Assembly (NCBI RefSeq): GCF_011516835.1
Contig: NZ_WOTB01000002.1
Span: 124,001-188,000, forward strand
DNA length: 64,000 bases
Reading direction: 5' to 3'
From: Acetobacter musti
GTDB taxonomy: Bacteria > Pseudomonadota > Alphaproteobacteria > Acetobacterales > Acetobacteraceae
The notes below the pieces were generated by a model that searched no databases, was not told the origin of the DNA, and worked only from the letters and a program-made list of their open reading frames with translations. Both the position numbers and the translations under genes were made by a program. This document shows positions 34,159 to 43,015 of the stretch, piece by piece (positions within the stretch are counted from its first letter, which is position 1; every line of letters starts with the position of its first letter).

Positions 34159-35922
34159 ATGGATATCAAACGCGTTATATTAGCGACCATCCTGTCGGCG
34201 CTGGTCCTGCTGGGTTTCGACTACTTCATGCCTCAGAGCAAGACACCGGCCGCAATCCAGGGAAAGCCCGGTGCGCAGCAGACCGTCTCGTCGGTGACGC
34301 CGCCACAGCAGGCGCTGACGCCTCCTTCTGCTTCCGCGGCGGAGAACGATGACAGCACCGCACCGGCCCGTCTGCCGATTGAGGCAGTGGACGTCAGCGG
34401 GTCGGTCAATCTCCGGGGCGCGCGTCTCGATGATCTCGTTCTTCGCGAGTATCATGAGACAGTGAAGCCCGACAGCCCGCTGGTGCGTGTGCTGGAAGAG
34501 CGGGGCGGCAAGGAACCGAATTATATTGAGTTCGGCTGGTACGGCGCGCCCGGACAGACAACCCGTCTGCCGGACGCCCATTCTCTCTGGAAGACAAACG
34601 CCCCGAAGCTGGACTCGAATGCCCCGGTAACGCTGAGCTGGGACAATGGCGCCGGGCTGACTTTCGAACTCGTACTGTCCGTCGACCGTGACTATATGTT
34701 CGCGGTCACGCAGCGGGTTCACAACGCGACGGGCGAGACGGTGTCGCTGGTGCCGTATTCGCGTGTGGTCCGTGGCTACACCCCTGTCGAGACCGGCGGC
34801 ATGCTGGTGCATGAAGGACCGATCTCCGTGATCGGCGGCCGGCTGGCCGAGGAATCCTATAAATCTCTTCGTGAAGGCTCGACGGCACCGAATTACGTGT
34901 CGTGGACGAAATCCGACAAGGGCGGCTGGGCCGGTATTACCGATAAATACTGGCTGGCCGCGGTCATCCCGGATCAGGCAGCGGACGTCACCGGCACATA
35001 CGGGTTTGATACGCCTGACGGAGCCTACCAGGTCGGCTTCACCCGGCAGCAGCCGCTTGTCGTGGCTCCGAACGGTACGGGCGAGACGGCGGGACATGTC
35101 TTTGCCGGAGCGAAGGAAGTCCGTCTGCTGGAACGTTATGAGCACGAACTGAATATCCCGGATTTCTGGAAAGCCGTGGATTTCGGCTGGTTCGCGTTCC
35201 TCACCCGTCCGGTCTTCTTCGTGCTCGACTGGCTCTATCAGCATCTCGGCAGTTTTGCCCTCGCCCTTCTGGCATTCACGCTGATTGTCAAGACGCTGTT
35301 TTTCCCGCTGGCCTCAAAAGGCTTCCGCGCGGCAGCGGCGATGCGTGAAGTGGCCCCGAAAATTCAGGCGATCCGCGAGCGCTATAAAGACAATCCGGTT
35401 GAGATGAACCAGAAAGTCATGGCGCTGTACCGCGAAGAAGGTGTGAGCCCGGCGAGCGGGTGCCTCCCGCTGCTGATTCAGGCTCCTGTGTTCTGGTGTC
35501 TGTACAAGGATCTCTACGTCACGATCGAGATGCGCCACGCTCCGTTCGTCGGCTGGATTCATGATCTGTCCGCGCCGGACCCGACCAATATCTTCAATCT
35601 CTTCGGTCTGATTCCCTTCGATCCGACCCACCTCTCGACCATGCTGTGGCTCGGTGCGTGGCCGATCGTCTACGGAGTGACCATCTGGCTGATGCAGCGG
35701 AGCAATCCTGCCGCGACCGATCCGGTGCAGAAGCAGGTCTTCATGATGATGCCTGTCATCTTCACGCTGTTCATGGCGCGGCAGCCGGTCGGGCTGGTGA
35801 TCTACTATTGCTGGAACAACCTGCTGACAATCGGCCAGCAATTCGTGATCAAGCGTGTGCATGAGAACGGAAAAAAGAAACCGAAGACGACCATCCTGCC
35901 GCCGGTCCGGCGGAAGGGCTGA
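34159..35922 (+). CDS. yidC: Membrane protein insertase YidC
   Basis: Inserts and folds inner-membrane proteins, alone or with SecYEG; important here for assembling the oxidase and dehydrogenase complexes. The 587-residue protein has an N-terminal signal-anchor helix (VILATILSALVLLGFDYF), a large periplasmic beta-sandwich domain (about 60-345), and the conserved five-helix insertase core (about 360-570) with LKTLFFPLASKGFRAAAAMREV, the CLPLLIQAPVFWCLYKDLY segment and the closing VGLVIYYCWNNLLTIGQQ. The basic C-terminal tail (KKKPKTT) binds ribosomes. It is six bases before engB. Confidence 0.97.
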   Translation: MDIKRVILATILSALVLLGFDYFMPQSKTPAAIQGKPGAQQTVSSVTPPQQALTPPSASAAENDDSTAPARLPIEAVDVSGSVNLRGARLDDLVLREYHETVKPDSPLVRVLEERGGKEPNYIEFGWYGAPGQTTRLPDAHSLWKTNAPKLDSNAPVTLSWDNGAGLTFELVLSVDRDYMFAVTQRVHNATGETVSLVPYSRVVRGYTPVETGGMLVHEGPISVIGGRLAEESYKSLREGSTAPNYVSWTKSDKGGWAGITDKYWLAAVIPDQAADVTGTYGFDTPDGAYQVGFTRQQPLVVAPNGTGETAGHVFAGAKEVRLLERYEHELNIPDFWKAVDFGWFAFLTRPVFFVLDWLYQHLGSFALALLAFTLIVKTLFFPLASKGFRAAAAMREVAPKIQAIRERYKDNPVEMNQKVMALYREEGVSPASGCLPLLIQAPVFWCLYKDLYVTIEMRHAPFVGWIHDLSAPDPTNIFNLFGLIPFDPTHLSTMLWLGAWPIVYGVTIWLMQRSNPAATDPVQKQVFMMMPVIFTLFMARQPVGLVIYYCWNNLLTIGQQFVIKRVHENGKKKPKTTILPPVRRKG

Positions 35923-35927
35923 GTCAG

Positions 35928-36602
35928 ATGGCCGGAAGCGACACGGGACCGAAGGCGTTTGAAAACTCTCTGACCCTGTCTCCCGAGCAGATCGAGGCCG
36001 GCCGTCTGCTTTTCGCCGGCCCGTGTGACTTCTTTCACGGTGCACAGCAGCTGGATCAGCTGCCGCCCCCCGGAGAACCGGAAGTCGCGTTTGCGGGACG
36101 GTCAAATGTCGGAAAATCAAGTCTCATCAACGCCATAACAGGCCGAAAAAGCCTGGCGCGGGCTTCCTCGGAGCCGGGGCGGACCAAGCAGCTCAACTTC
36201 TTCAACCTCGCGGGCCGGCTGATCCTCGTCGATATGCCAGGCTACGGCTTCGCCAAGGCAGCGAAGGCAGTGAAAGAAGACTGGCAGGAGATGATGTTCT
36301 CCTATCTCCGCGGCCGCCCCAGCCTGCGCCGGGTCATTCTCCTGCTCGACTCACGGATCGAAACCAAAGCCTCGGATCGGGAGGTTATGGACCTGTTCGA
36401 CCGGGCAGCGATCAATTTCCAGGTTGTGCTGACCAAATGCGACAGCGTGAAGCCGCGGGCCGAGGAGGCGCGGTATCGCGGCGTGCTTGAAGAGGTCGCC
36501 AGACATCCGGCCGCGCATCCTGTCGTGATCGCAACGAGCAGTGAGACCGGACGTGGTATTCCGGAACTGCGGGCGGAACTGGCCGGATTTGCGCAGCCAT
36601 AA
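35928..36602 (+). CDS. engB: Ribosome biogenesis GTP-binding protein EngB/YsxC
   Basis: Small GTPase for large-subunit assembly. The 224-residue protein has the G1 loop FAGRSNVGKSSLINAI, the switch-I region SEPGRTKQLNFF, G3 DMPGYG and G4 TKCDSVK, and the G5 region ATSSETGRGI. A 45-residue N-terminal extension precedes the GTPase core. It follows yidC closely, and the pair yidC-engB-argB is typical of alphaproteobacteria. Confidence 0.96.
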   Translation: MAGSDTGPKAFENSLTLSPEQIEAGRLLFAGPCDFFHGAQQLDQLPPPGEPEVAFAGRSNVGKSSLINAITGRKSLARASSEPGRTKQLNFFNLAGRLILVDMPGYGFAKAAKAVKEDWQEMMFSYLRGRPSLRRVILLLDSRIETKASDREVMDLFDRAAINFQVVLTKCDSVKPRAEEARYRGVLEEVARHPAAHPVVIATSSETGRGIPELRAELAGFAQP

Positions 36603-36672
36603 CCGTGCTTCAGTGCTACATGCGTAACGACCGGATCAGGACCGGAAAGTATCCTGAACAGGACGAGGTGAT

Positions 36673-37605
36673 ATGACGGATAAGGGCCTTTCTCCGGTGG
36701 GTGACGCTATGCAGCAGGCCGCGACCCTTGCAGGGGCGCTGCCTTATCTGCGCCGTTATGCCGGCGATACGATCGTCGTGAAGTATGGCGGCCACGCAAT
36801 GGGCAATGCGGAGCTGGCGAAAGGCTTTGGCAGCGATATCGGGCTGCTGAAACTGATCGGAATTAACCCGATCGTCGTTCACGGTGGCGGGCCGCAGATC
36901 AACAGCATGCTGGAACGGCTCCAGGTGCGCTCACATTTCGTGGACGGCCTGCGGGTGACGGATGAATCCGCCATCGACATCATCGAAATGGTGCTGTGCG
37001 GCTCCGTAAACAAGCAGGTCGCGGGCCTGATCAACCGGGCCGGCGCGCTGGCAGTGGGAATCTCGGGCAAGGATGGTGGCCTGATCAAGGCACGCAAGCT
37101 GGTCCGCAAGGTGAAAGATCCTGCCAGCGGCATCGAACAGACGCTGGATCTCGGTTTCGTCGGAGAACCCGACAGAGTCGATCCCCAGGTGCTTTATGCG
37201 CTGTCAGGCTCAGGACTGATCCCGGTTATCGCACCGATCGCAGCCGGTTATGCAGGCGAGACGTATAACGTCAATGCCGACACAATCGCCGGCGCGGTAG
37301 CCGGCGCTGTCCACGCCACCCGCCTGCTGATGCTGACAGATGTTCCCGGCGTTCTGGATGCGGACGGAAAGCTGATCCCGGAACTGACAGCCGCGCAGGC
37401 GCGAAAGGGCATTGAATCGGGGATGATCTCAGGCGGGATGATCCCCAAGGTCGAAACATGCCTGGAGGCGGTCCGCAAAGGCGCGAAAGCCGCTGTCATC
37501 GTTGACGGGCGCGTGCCTCATGCCTGCCTTCTGGAGCTGTTCACGGAGGCCGGATCAGGGACCATGATCCGGCGTGACGAAAACGAGGACTACAACCCCG
37601 CCTGA
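36673..37605 (+). CDS. argB: Acetylglutamate kinase
   Basis: Second step of arginine synthesis, phosphorylating N-acetylglutamate. The 310-residue amino-acid-kinase-fold protein has VVKYGGHAMGN (phosphate loop), VHGGGPQINSML, the substrate-binding GLRVTDESAID, a nucleotide-binding stretch LMLTDVPGVLDADGKLI, and GGMIPKVETCLEAV. An N-terminal helix of about 25 residues suggests the hexameric, arginine-inhibited type. GGACGAGGTG precedes the ATG. A strong terminator lies 30 bases after the stop, so the rpmH-to-argB transcript ends here. Confidence 0.97.
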   Translation: MTDKGLSPVGDAMQQAATLAGALPYLRRYAGDTIVVKYGGHAMGNAELAKGFGSDIGLLKLIGINPIVVHGGGPQINSMLERLQVRSHFVDGLRVTDESAIDIIEMVLCGSVNKQVAGLINRAGALAVGISGKDGGLIKARKLVRKVKDPASGIEQTLDLGFVGEPDRVDPQVLYALSGSGLIPVIAPIAAGYAGETYNVNADTIAGAVAGAVHATRLLMLTDVPGVLDADGKLIPELTAAQARKGIESGMISGGMIPKVETCLEAVRKGAKAAVIVDGRVPHACLLELFTEAGSGTMIRRDENEDYNPA

Positions 37606-37633
37606 TCTCGGCCCGCCAGACCAGACGTAATAA

Positions 37634-37668
37634 AAAAGCCCGGAGCCATCATGGTTCCGGGCTTTTGT
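37634..37668 (+). terminator. Rho-independent terminator of argB
   Basis: Stem AAAAGCCCGGA (37634-37644) pairs with TCCGGGCTTTT (37656-37666), extended inside by GCC/GGT around loop ATCAT. The T run continues to TTTGTTT. Confidence 0.9.
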
Positions 37669-37750
37669 TTATATGGCCTGCAAACAGGGTTCCGAGCAGG
37701 GCTTTGCTCCGCATCCGGAAAGGATCGCGGACTTCTTCGCTCTTTTAAGT

Positions 37751-37814
37751 TTAACAGACCGGGATCAAAGGGACTGCGTCCCTTTGTAGGGTTCGGGGCA
37801 AAGCCCCGAAAGCC
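37751..37814 (+). repeat. Dispersed two-hairpin repeat, copy C (best preserved)
   Basis: Reference copy of the repeat family. The leader TTAACAGACCGGGAT is followed by a perfect first hairpin CAAAGGGAC (37766-37774) with GTCCCTTTG (37778-37786) and a perfect second hairpin TTCGGGGC (37792-37799)-aaa-GCCCCGAA (37803-37810). It lies between two terminators, inside the argB-adhB gap of 325 bases, which otherwise holds no gene. Confidence 0.9.
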
Positions 37815-37850
37815 TGCGGTGCATCGGGTCCGCAAATACACAAACGCCAT

Positions 37851-37886
37851 AAAAAAAGCCACGGGAAATAGCCCGTGGCTTTTTTG
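37851..37886 (-). terminator. Bidirectional-type terminator after adhB
   Basis: AGCCACGGG (37857-37865) pairs with CCCGTGGCT (37872-37880). A seven-A run on the left and a six-T run on the right make it competent on both strands. On the reverse strand it lies 45 bases beyond the adhB stop. Confidence 0.88.
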
Positions 37887-37930
37887 TGTTCCATCCTCCC
37901 GAAGGAGAATGGAACCACGCTGAAGAAGAC

Positions 37931-39361
37931 TTACTGAGCCGCGTCGACGCCCGTATGCGTGGCAGGCGCGAATGTCCAGCCAGAGCCGTAAGGCTGCGGA
38001 ATGGAGAAGCCCCAGTTCGAAGTCGTGCTCGACCCGGACAGCCAGGCCTGAGCACTGGTGATGGGCGTGCCGCTCGTGCGGAGTTTCTCGATATCGCTTG
38101 CCGACACGTTCGAGGAAGCCTTGTTGCCCCAGGACGACCGGATGAAGTTCACCACATCCGCGATCTGCTGATCGTTCAGGATATGCTGATAGCCCGGCAT
38201 GGCGACCGTGGAAGGCGCCCAGTTCGTAAGAGGCAGGATACCGCCTGCGGCCACGATATGAGCAACCGAGGTCGGATCATCAGAAACAACAATCGGGTTG
38301 CCGGCGACCGGTGGGAACATACGGGCCACACCGCCGCCATCGTTACGGTGACAGATAGCGCACTGCTGCAGATAAATGTCTGCACCGGCCTTCCCGGCGG
38401 TATTCCCGGAATCAAGCATCTTCGTCGCTGTGTCGTCATACGTGTAATCGCCCTTCGCGGCCGGAACCGGCGGCAGGCTCTTCAGATATTTCGCCATGGC
38501 GCGAAGATCGTCATCTGTGAAGTACTGGGTGCTCCATGCGACAACGTCAGCCATACCACCAAACACGGCGGAATGGTCGATACGTCCCGATTTCAGGAAC
38601 TGGAAGAGATCCTCTTCCGACCAGCGACCGATACCGAGAACCGGATCATTACGCAGGCTCGGCGCGATCCAGTTGTCGATCGGCGCACCGCCGGCAAGGA
38701 AGTCCGCTCCGCCAGCCGCGTCGTAGGCCTTTTCTTGCATCGTCAGACCACGCGGCGTATGACACGCACCGCAGTGACCCGGTCCCGTCACGATGTATTC
38801 GCCACGGGCGACAACCGGATCGGTTCCGGGAGCCGGAGTAAAGCCCTTCGGAGCCGGAGCGAACATCTTCGCCCAGAAACCGAGCGGCCAGCGCATGGAC
38901 AGCGGCCAGCTGATGTCAGTCGGCCTGTTCGCCTGCACCTGAGGCTTCACGCCATGCATGAAATACGCATACAGCGCCTTGATATCGTCATCCGTCATCC
39001 GGGCGAAAGACGGATAAGGCATGGCCGGATACAGAGGTGATCCGTCCTTGCGCACGCCGCGACGAACCGCGTCGTCGAACTCTTTCAGCGTATAGCCGCC
39101 GATACCATGCGTGGGGTCCGGCGTAATGTTGGTCGAGTAGATCTTGCCGATCGGCGTCTTGATCTCAAGTCCGCCGGCATAAACCTTCCCGTGCAGTGCC
39201 GTATGGCAGGCCACGCAGTCACCAAGGCGCGCGATATACGCGCCTTTGGCAACCAGATCACCGTCTGCATCCTGAGCCAGACCCGGGGCCGCGCCAAGCG
39301 ACGTCCCCGCGAGAAGTCCGACTACGGCTGCGCCGATCGCAGCCTTAAGTCCCTTGATCAT
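37931..39361 (-). CDS. adhB: Alcohol dehydrogenase cytochrome c subunit (subunit II)
   Basis: Triple-haem c subunit of the membrane PQQ alcohol dehydrogenase. It takes electrons from the dehydrogenase subunit and passes them to ubiquinone. The 476-residue precursor has a signal peptide (AAIGAAVVGLLAGTSLGAAPGLAQ). It has three CxxCH haem sites: Cys49-His53, Cys197-His201 and Cys334-His338. The C-terminal amphipathic stretch anchors it to the periplasmic membrane face. The frame extends 20 codons further upstream, but ATG 39361 gives the normal signal peptide. It follows adhA by 56 bases on the same strand, so it is cotranscribed. Confidence 0.96.
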   Translation of the reverse strand: MIKGLKAAIGAAVVGLLAGTSLGAAPGLAQDADGDLVAKGAYIARLGDCVACHTALHGKVYAGGLEIKTPIGKIYSTNITPDPTHGIGGYTLKEFDDAVRRGVRKDGSPLYPAMPYPSFARMTDDDIKALYAYFMHGVKPQVQANRPTDISWPLSMRWPLGFWAKMFAPAPKGFTPAPGTDPVVARGEYIVTGPGHCGACHTPRGLTMQEKAYDAAGGADFLAGGAPIDNWIAPSLRNDPVLGIGRWSEEDLFQFLKSGRIDHSAVFGGMADVVAWSTQYFTDDDLRAMAKYLKSLPPVPAAKGDYTYDDTATKMLDSGNTAGKAGADIYLQQCAICHRNDGGGVARMFPPVAGNPIVVSDDPTSVAHIVAAGGILPLTNWAPSTVAMPGYQHILNDQQIADVVNFIRSSWGNKASSNVSASDIEKLRTSGTPITSAQAWLSGSSTTSNWGFSIPQPYGSGWTFAPATHTGVDAAQ

Positions 39362-39417
39362 TGTTTCACCACCACGTCGCTTTTGTTCAAATGAGGTCAT
39401 CACCTGGGACAAGCCGC

Positions 39418-41649
39418 TCACTGAGTAATGCCGAGTGTCGGATTCTCCGGAATTCCGCTGGCGTTCTTCCGGGCCTCAACCTCGCGCTCATAGGTTTCGT
39501 TGGCGCGCTTGATGATGAACTGCCGGATGGATTCAATTTCATCAGGCTTCATGGAGGTGTCGAAGCGGTCCATGCCATATGCCGTCAGGGCGCCGCGGCC
39601 TACGACATTGTAGAACGCATCCGGATGACGGATGGAACCGGACCAGCGAAGGTCAGGAAGAACACCGCCACCTTCTGCGCCGTCGCCGTGGCAGACCTGA
39701 CAGTAGGTCTCATATTCGAAGTAGCCCTTGTCGACGACGTTCTTGTCATACTGCGCAGGCGGTTTGACCGGCAGGAAGCCAAGATCATTCATCGGCGGAA
39801 GCTTCGCTTTTCCGTCGAGCGAGAAAGCCGCGATGTAGGAGTGATTGACCGTCCAGCCGGATGCACGTGACATGCCACCGGCGGAGAACGGATAGATGCC
39901 ACCCCAGCCCACTTCGACCGCAACAAACTGCTTGCCATTGACCGAGTAGGTCACCGGCGGCGCAATGATTCCGCTCTGAGCGTTGAAACGGAACAGGTCG
40001 TTACCGTTGGTGGCGTCATAGGCATGGAATTCGCCCGTCGCCAGTCCCTGGAACAGCAGATCACCGCCTGTGGCGAGGATACCGCCATTCCATGGGCCTT
40101 TATGGTCGATCTTCCAGACCGTCTTCATCTTCACCGGATCCCAGGCCGCGATCCAGCCCTTCAGATCCTTCAGGTAAGCAGTCCGGGCCTCAGGTGTATC
40201 AGGCAGGCCGGTCTTGACCATGTCGAGACCGACATTCCACGAATCAGGATGCGCCTTGAAGCCGCCAGCCTGGTTTTTATACATGAACGGAATCTGGTGC
40301 ACGGGGATGTAAACCAGTCCGGTCTTCGGGCTGTACGCCATGGACATGAAGTTATGCGCGCCCAGCGGACCCGGGATGGCATACCATTCCTTACCGTTCA
40401 GCGTGTAGAGCGCTTCCGGGTTGATGATCGGACGTCCGGTCTTCGGGTCCAGGCCATAAGCCCAGTTCTCGAAGGTGTAGTTCGTGCCCTGAATGAACTG
40501 ACCGGTCTTCGCGTCGAGGACGTAGAAGAAGCCATTTTTCGGTGCATGAACAATGACGTGACGGGTTTCACCGTTGATCGGCAGGTCAAGCGTCATGATC
40601 TGCTGAACAGACGTGTAATCCCACTCGTCCATCGGCGTTGCCTGGAAATGCCAGACATACTCGCCCGTCTCCGGCTTTACAGCGACAATGCTGCCCAGGA
40701 ACAGATCGTCCCCTTTGCCTTCTGAACGGTATTTGTAGTTCCAGGGGGAACCGTTACCGACCGCGATGTAGACGAGATCCGTCACCGGATCGTAAACCAG
40801 TGAATCCCAGACGGTGCCGCCGCCACCCTGCTGAACCCAGGCGCCATTCGAGCCCCAGGTCTTGTAGGCCTTGTTCATCAGAACGTTGTCGGATGCAGCG
40901 TGATCCGGCTCGTTCTTGTTGTTCGGCACCGTGTAGAAGCGCCAGTCGAGCTTGCCGGTCTCTGCGTCAAAGGCCGAAATGAAGCCACGGGCGCCGAATT
41001 CGGAGCCGCCGTTACCAATCAGCACGCGACCCTTGGCGATACGCGGAGCGCCATCCACCGTATAGGAACGCTGGTGACCAAGTGCGGCATCTTTCGGGAT
41101 CGTGTTAACGCTCCACACCTGCCTGCCGGTCTTGGCGTCGAGCGCAATCAGACGGCCGTCAAAGGTGCCGATATAGATCTTGCCGTTCCAGTACGCGATG
41201 CCGCGGTTAACCGTGTCACAGCAGCCCTTGTCGGCGATATTGCCGGGAACTTTGGGATCGAACGCCCAGAGCAGCTCTCCGGTATCGGCCTTCAGCGCCT
41301 TGATCTTCGACCAGTTGGTGGAGGCATACATGACGCCATCAACGATCAGAGGCGTGCCTTCCTGACCACGGTTGGTGTCCAGATCGTAATACCAGGCGAG
41401 TTTCAGATTACCGACATTCTCGCGGTTGATCTGATCGAGCGGGCTGTAACGCTGCTCTGAATAGGTGCGGCCATAAGTGAGCCAGTTTTCGGGATGATCG
41501 TCCGCGTGGATGATCGCTTCACCGGTAGACCCCTGGGGGTCCGCGGCGCGAGCCGGGCCGGAAGGCTGGCCCAGGGCTGCAGCAAGGAAAGTTCCTGCCG
41601 CGAGAATGCCAAGCAGGGAAGTCCTCTTGGCGGATGCGGGGCGGATCAT
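39418..41649 (-). CDS. adhA: PQQ-dependent alcohol dehydrogenase, quinohaemoprotein subunit I
   Basis: Periplasmic dehydrogenase that oxidises ethanol to acetaldehyde, the first step of vinegar fermentation. The 743-residue precursor has a signal peptide (LLGILAAGTFLAAALG, cut near ARA-AD at 36) and an eight-bladed propeller built of W-motifs such as IKALKADTGELLWAF. The vicinal disulfide Cys143-Cys144 (GCCDT) stacks on PQQ. Other marks are DEWDYTSVQQ, and a C-terminal cytochrome c domain with Cys650-QV-Cys653-His654. Length and all motifs match acetic acid bacterial AdhA. GAGGA lies at good distance before the ATG. Confidence 0.97.
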   Translation of the reverse strand: MIRPASAKRTSLLGILAAGTFLAAALGQPSGPARAADPQGSTGEAIIHADDHPENWLTYGRTYSEQRYSPLDQINRENVGNLKLAWYYDLDTNRGQEGTPLIVDGVMYASTNWSKIKALKADTGELLWAFDPKVPGNIADKGCCDTVNRGIAYWNGKIYIGTFDGRLIALDAKTGRQVWSVNTIPKDAALGHQRSYTVDGAPRIAKGRVLIGNGGSEFGARGFISAFDAETGKLDWRFYTVPNNKNEPDHAASDNVLMNKAYKTWGSNGAWVQQGGGGTVWDSLVYDPVTDLVYIAVGNGSPWNYKYRSEGKGDDLFLGSIVAVKPETGEYVWHFQATPMDEWDYTSVQQIMTLDLPINGETRHVIVHAPKNGFFYVLDAKTGQFIQGTNYTFENWAYGLDPKTGRPIINPEALYTLNGKEWYAIPGPLGAHNFMSMAYSPKTGLVYIPVHQIPFMYKNQAGGFKAHPDSWNVGLDMVKTGLPDTPEARTAYLKDLKGWIAAWDPVKMKTVWKIDHKGPWNGGILATGGDLLFQGLATGEFHAYDATNGNDLFRFNAQSGIIAPPVTYSVNGKQFVAVEVGWGGIYPFSAGGMSRASGWTVNHSYIAAFSLDGKAKLPPMNDLGFLPVKPPAQYDKNVVDKGYFEYETYCQVCHGDGAEGGGVLPDLRWSGSIRHPDAFYNVVGRGALTAYGMDRFDTSMKPDEIESIRQFIIKRANETYEREVEARKNASGIPENPTLGITQ

Positions 41650-41728
41650 GTCTTACGTCCTCGACAAATCACTGATTGCAGCTTCAATCGGCAAATCAAT
41701 GCGGAATTACCGTTGTGCGTCAGTCAGC

Positions 41729-41763
41729 CCACATGAACTGATCATGTCAATCGTGTCATGTGG
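41729..41763 (-). promoter_or_regulatory. Candidate operator upstream of adhA (TCATGT repeats)
   Basis: Three copies of one half-site occur 80-115 bases upstream of the adhA start: ACATGA at 41731-41736, TCATGT at 41742-41747 and TCATGT at 41756-41761. The outer pair extends to a perfect CCACATGA/TCATGTGG inverted repeat. A TTGACA (reverse strand, 41750-41745) overlaps the site. No good -10 was found 17 bases on, so the promoter itself is uncertain. Confidence 0.35.
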
Positions 41764-41869
41764 AAGAGGCCTATGCGTCAGCCGGGGGGGCTTTTCTTCC
41801 GGTCCCGCTGGTCGTCACCGTTTCCGGGCCGGCAGCAGACAGTAAGAAGGTGATGTCAGGCCGTAATAA

Positions 41870-42145
41870 TTAAGGTGTCCGGTGAGCATGTTTCCGGCGT
41901 GTGTTTCGCCTTCGGCTGCGTGCGGACGCGAATACCTCCAGACAGTCGACGGGATATTCACCGGTCATGGCGTACAGTTTCTGAGAGAGCGGCAATGACT
42001 GCTGCCACAGCTGAATATGGGACGGCTCCCAGGCATCATTCCGGCTCGTGCTCACAGAAAGGTGATCTCCCGCGACCAGCGACCACAGGCGGGGAATCCC
42101 TTTCCGACGCCTCGCGGGAGTCGGGACAGCGGCCTGATGACTCAC
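41870..42145 (-). CDS. Possible small protein of unknown function
   Basis: A 91-residue reverse-strand open frame starting with GTG. The sequence is not recognised. Its central part (HIQLWQQSLPLSQKLYAMTGEYPVDCLEVFASARSR) has a natural amino acid composition and ends in an arginine-rich tail. Third-position GC is lower than in the neighbouring genes, and the purine-rich AAAGG abuts the GTG too closely for good initiation. An overlapping forward frame of similar length looks worse. It may be a real small regulator near adhA or chance. Confidence 0.3.
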   Translation of the reverse strand: MSHQAAVPTPARRRKGIPRLWSLVAGDHLSVSTSRNDAWEPSHIQLWQQSLPLSQKLYAMTGEYPVDCLEVFASARSRRRNTRRKHAHRTP

Positions 42146-42259
42146 CTTTAACTATGTGCGGAGGTGAAAACGGGTTAGAGAGGGATGACTTGAAATGCTT
42201 GTCTGCCATGCGCATATAGGTGAGCATGCCGGTTCTGCCGGAAAACAAGAGGAAGAATC

Positions 42260-43015
42260 ATGTCATTCAGCGACTTCCGTTCGTCGCCTTCTGCCGCCGG
42301 CGTTCAGTCCGCCGATCTGGATGCAGGTCTTCGGACGTACATGCTCCGTGTCTATAACTGGATGGCGTCCGGCCTTCTGCTGACAGCACTGGTCGCCTAC
42401 GTCATCGCCAACACCTCCGTCAGCGCACTGTTCTTTCAGATGACCGAACGTGGCGTGGCGCCGACCGGCCTCGGCTGGATCGCAATGGTCGCGCCGCTCG
42501 GGTTCGTCATGGTTATGTCATTCGGCGTGAACAGACTGTCGCGTTCGGCCGTGCAGGGACTGTTCTGGCTGTTCTGCGGCGTAATGGGAGCCAGCCTGGC
42601 AAGCATCCTGATGCTCTACACAGGAGTTTCAGTGGCGCGTGTATTTCTGGTGACAGCCATCACCTTCGGCGGAACGTCTCTGTGGGCCTACACGACCGGC
42701 GCGAACCTCATGCGCTTCCAGTCATTCCTGACGATGGGGCTGATCGGGCTCGTCGTCGCCGGACTGGTCAACATATTCCTGCACAGCCCGGCTCTGTATT
42801 TTGTTTACAGTGTCGTCGGGGTGCTGCTGTTCACGGGACTGACAGCGTTCGATACGCAGCGCATCCGCGCAACGTATCCGCAGTTCGCCTATTATGAAGG
42901 TCCGGATCAGGCCGCGAAGCGCTCCGTCTATGACGCGCTGAGTCTGTATCTCAATTTCATTAACCTCTTCCAGTTTCTCCTGCAGTTCATGGGAGCCCGC
43001 AACGACAACAGATAA
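42260..43015 (+). CDS. Bax inhibitor-1/YccA family membrane protein
   Basis: A 251-residue inner-membrane protein with seven hydrophobic helices and the UPF0005/BI-1 pattern: an N-terminal soluble stretch of about 30 residues, LRVYNWMASGLLLTALVAYV, the central SVARVFLVTAITFGGTSLWAY, and the C-terminal GVLLFTGLTAFDTQRIR and ALSLYLNFINLFQFLLQFMG. Bacterial members (YbhL/YccA) modulate FtsH proteolysis or conduct protons or calcium; the role here is unknown. AGGAAGAATC precedes the ATG. It has its own double-hairpin terminator. Confidence 0.93.
   Translation: MSFSDFRSSPSAAGVQSADLDAGLRTYMLRVYNWMASGLLLTALVAYVIANTSVSALFFQMTERGVAPTGLGWIAMVAPLGFVMVMSFGVNRLSRSAVQGLFWLFCGVMGASLASILMLYTGVSVARVFLVTAITFGGTSLWAYTTGANLMRFQSFLTMGLIGLVVAGLVNIFLHSPALYFVYSVVGVLLFTGLTAFDTQRIRATYPQFAYYEGPDQAAKRSVYDALSLYLNFINLFQFLLQFMGARNDNR

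Larger units (their letters stand above)
41650..42259. other. Divergent intergenic region between adhA and Bax-inhibitor gene
   Basis: This 610-base gap should hold the adhA promoter on the reverse strand and the promoter of the Bax-inhibitor family gene on the forward strand. It contains the TCATGT repeats described separately and a possible small reverse-strand gene at 41870-42145. Apart from these nothing definite was recognised. Confidence 0.5.
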
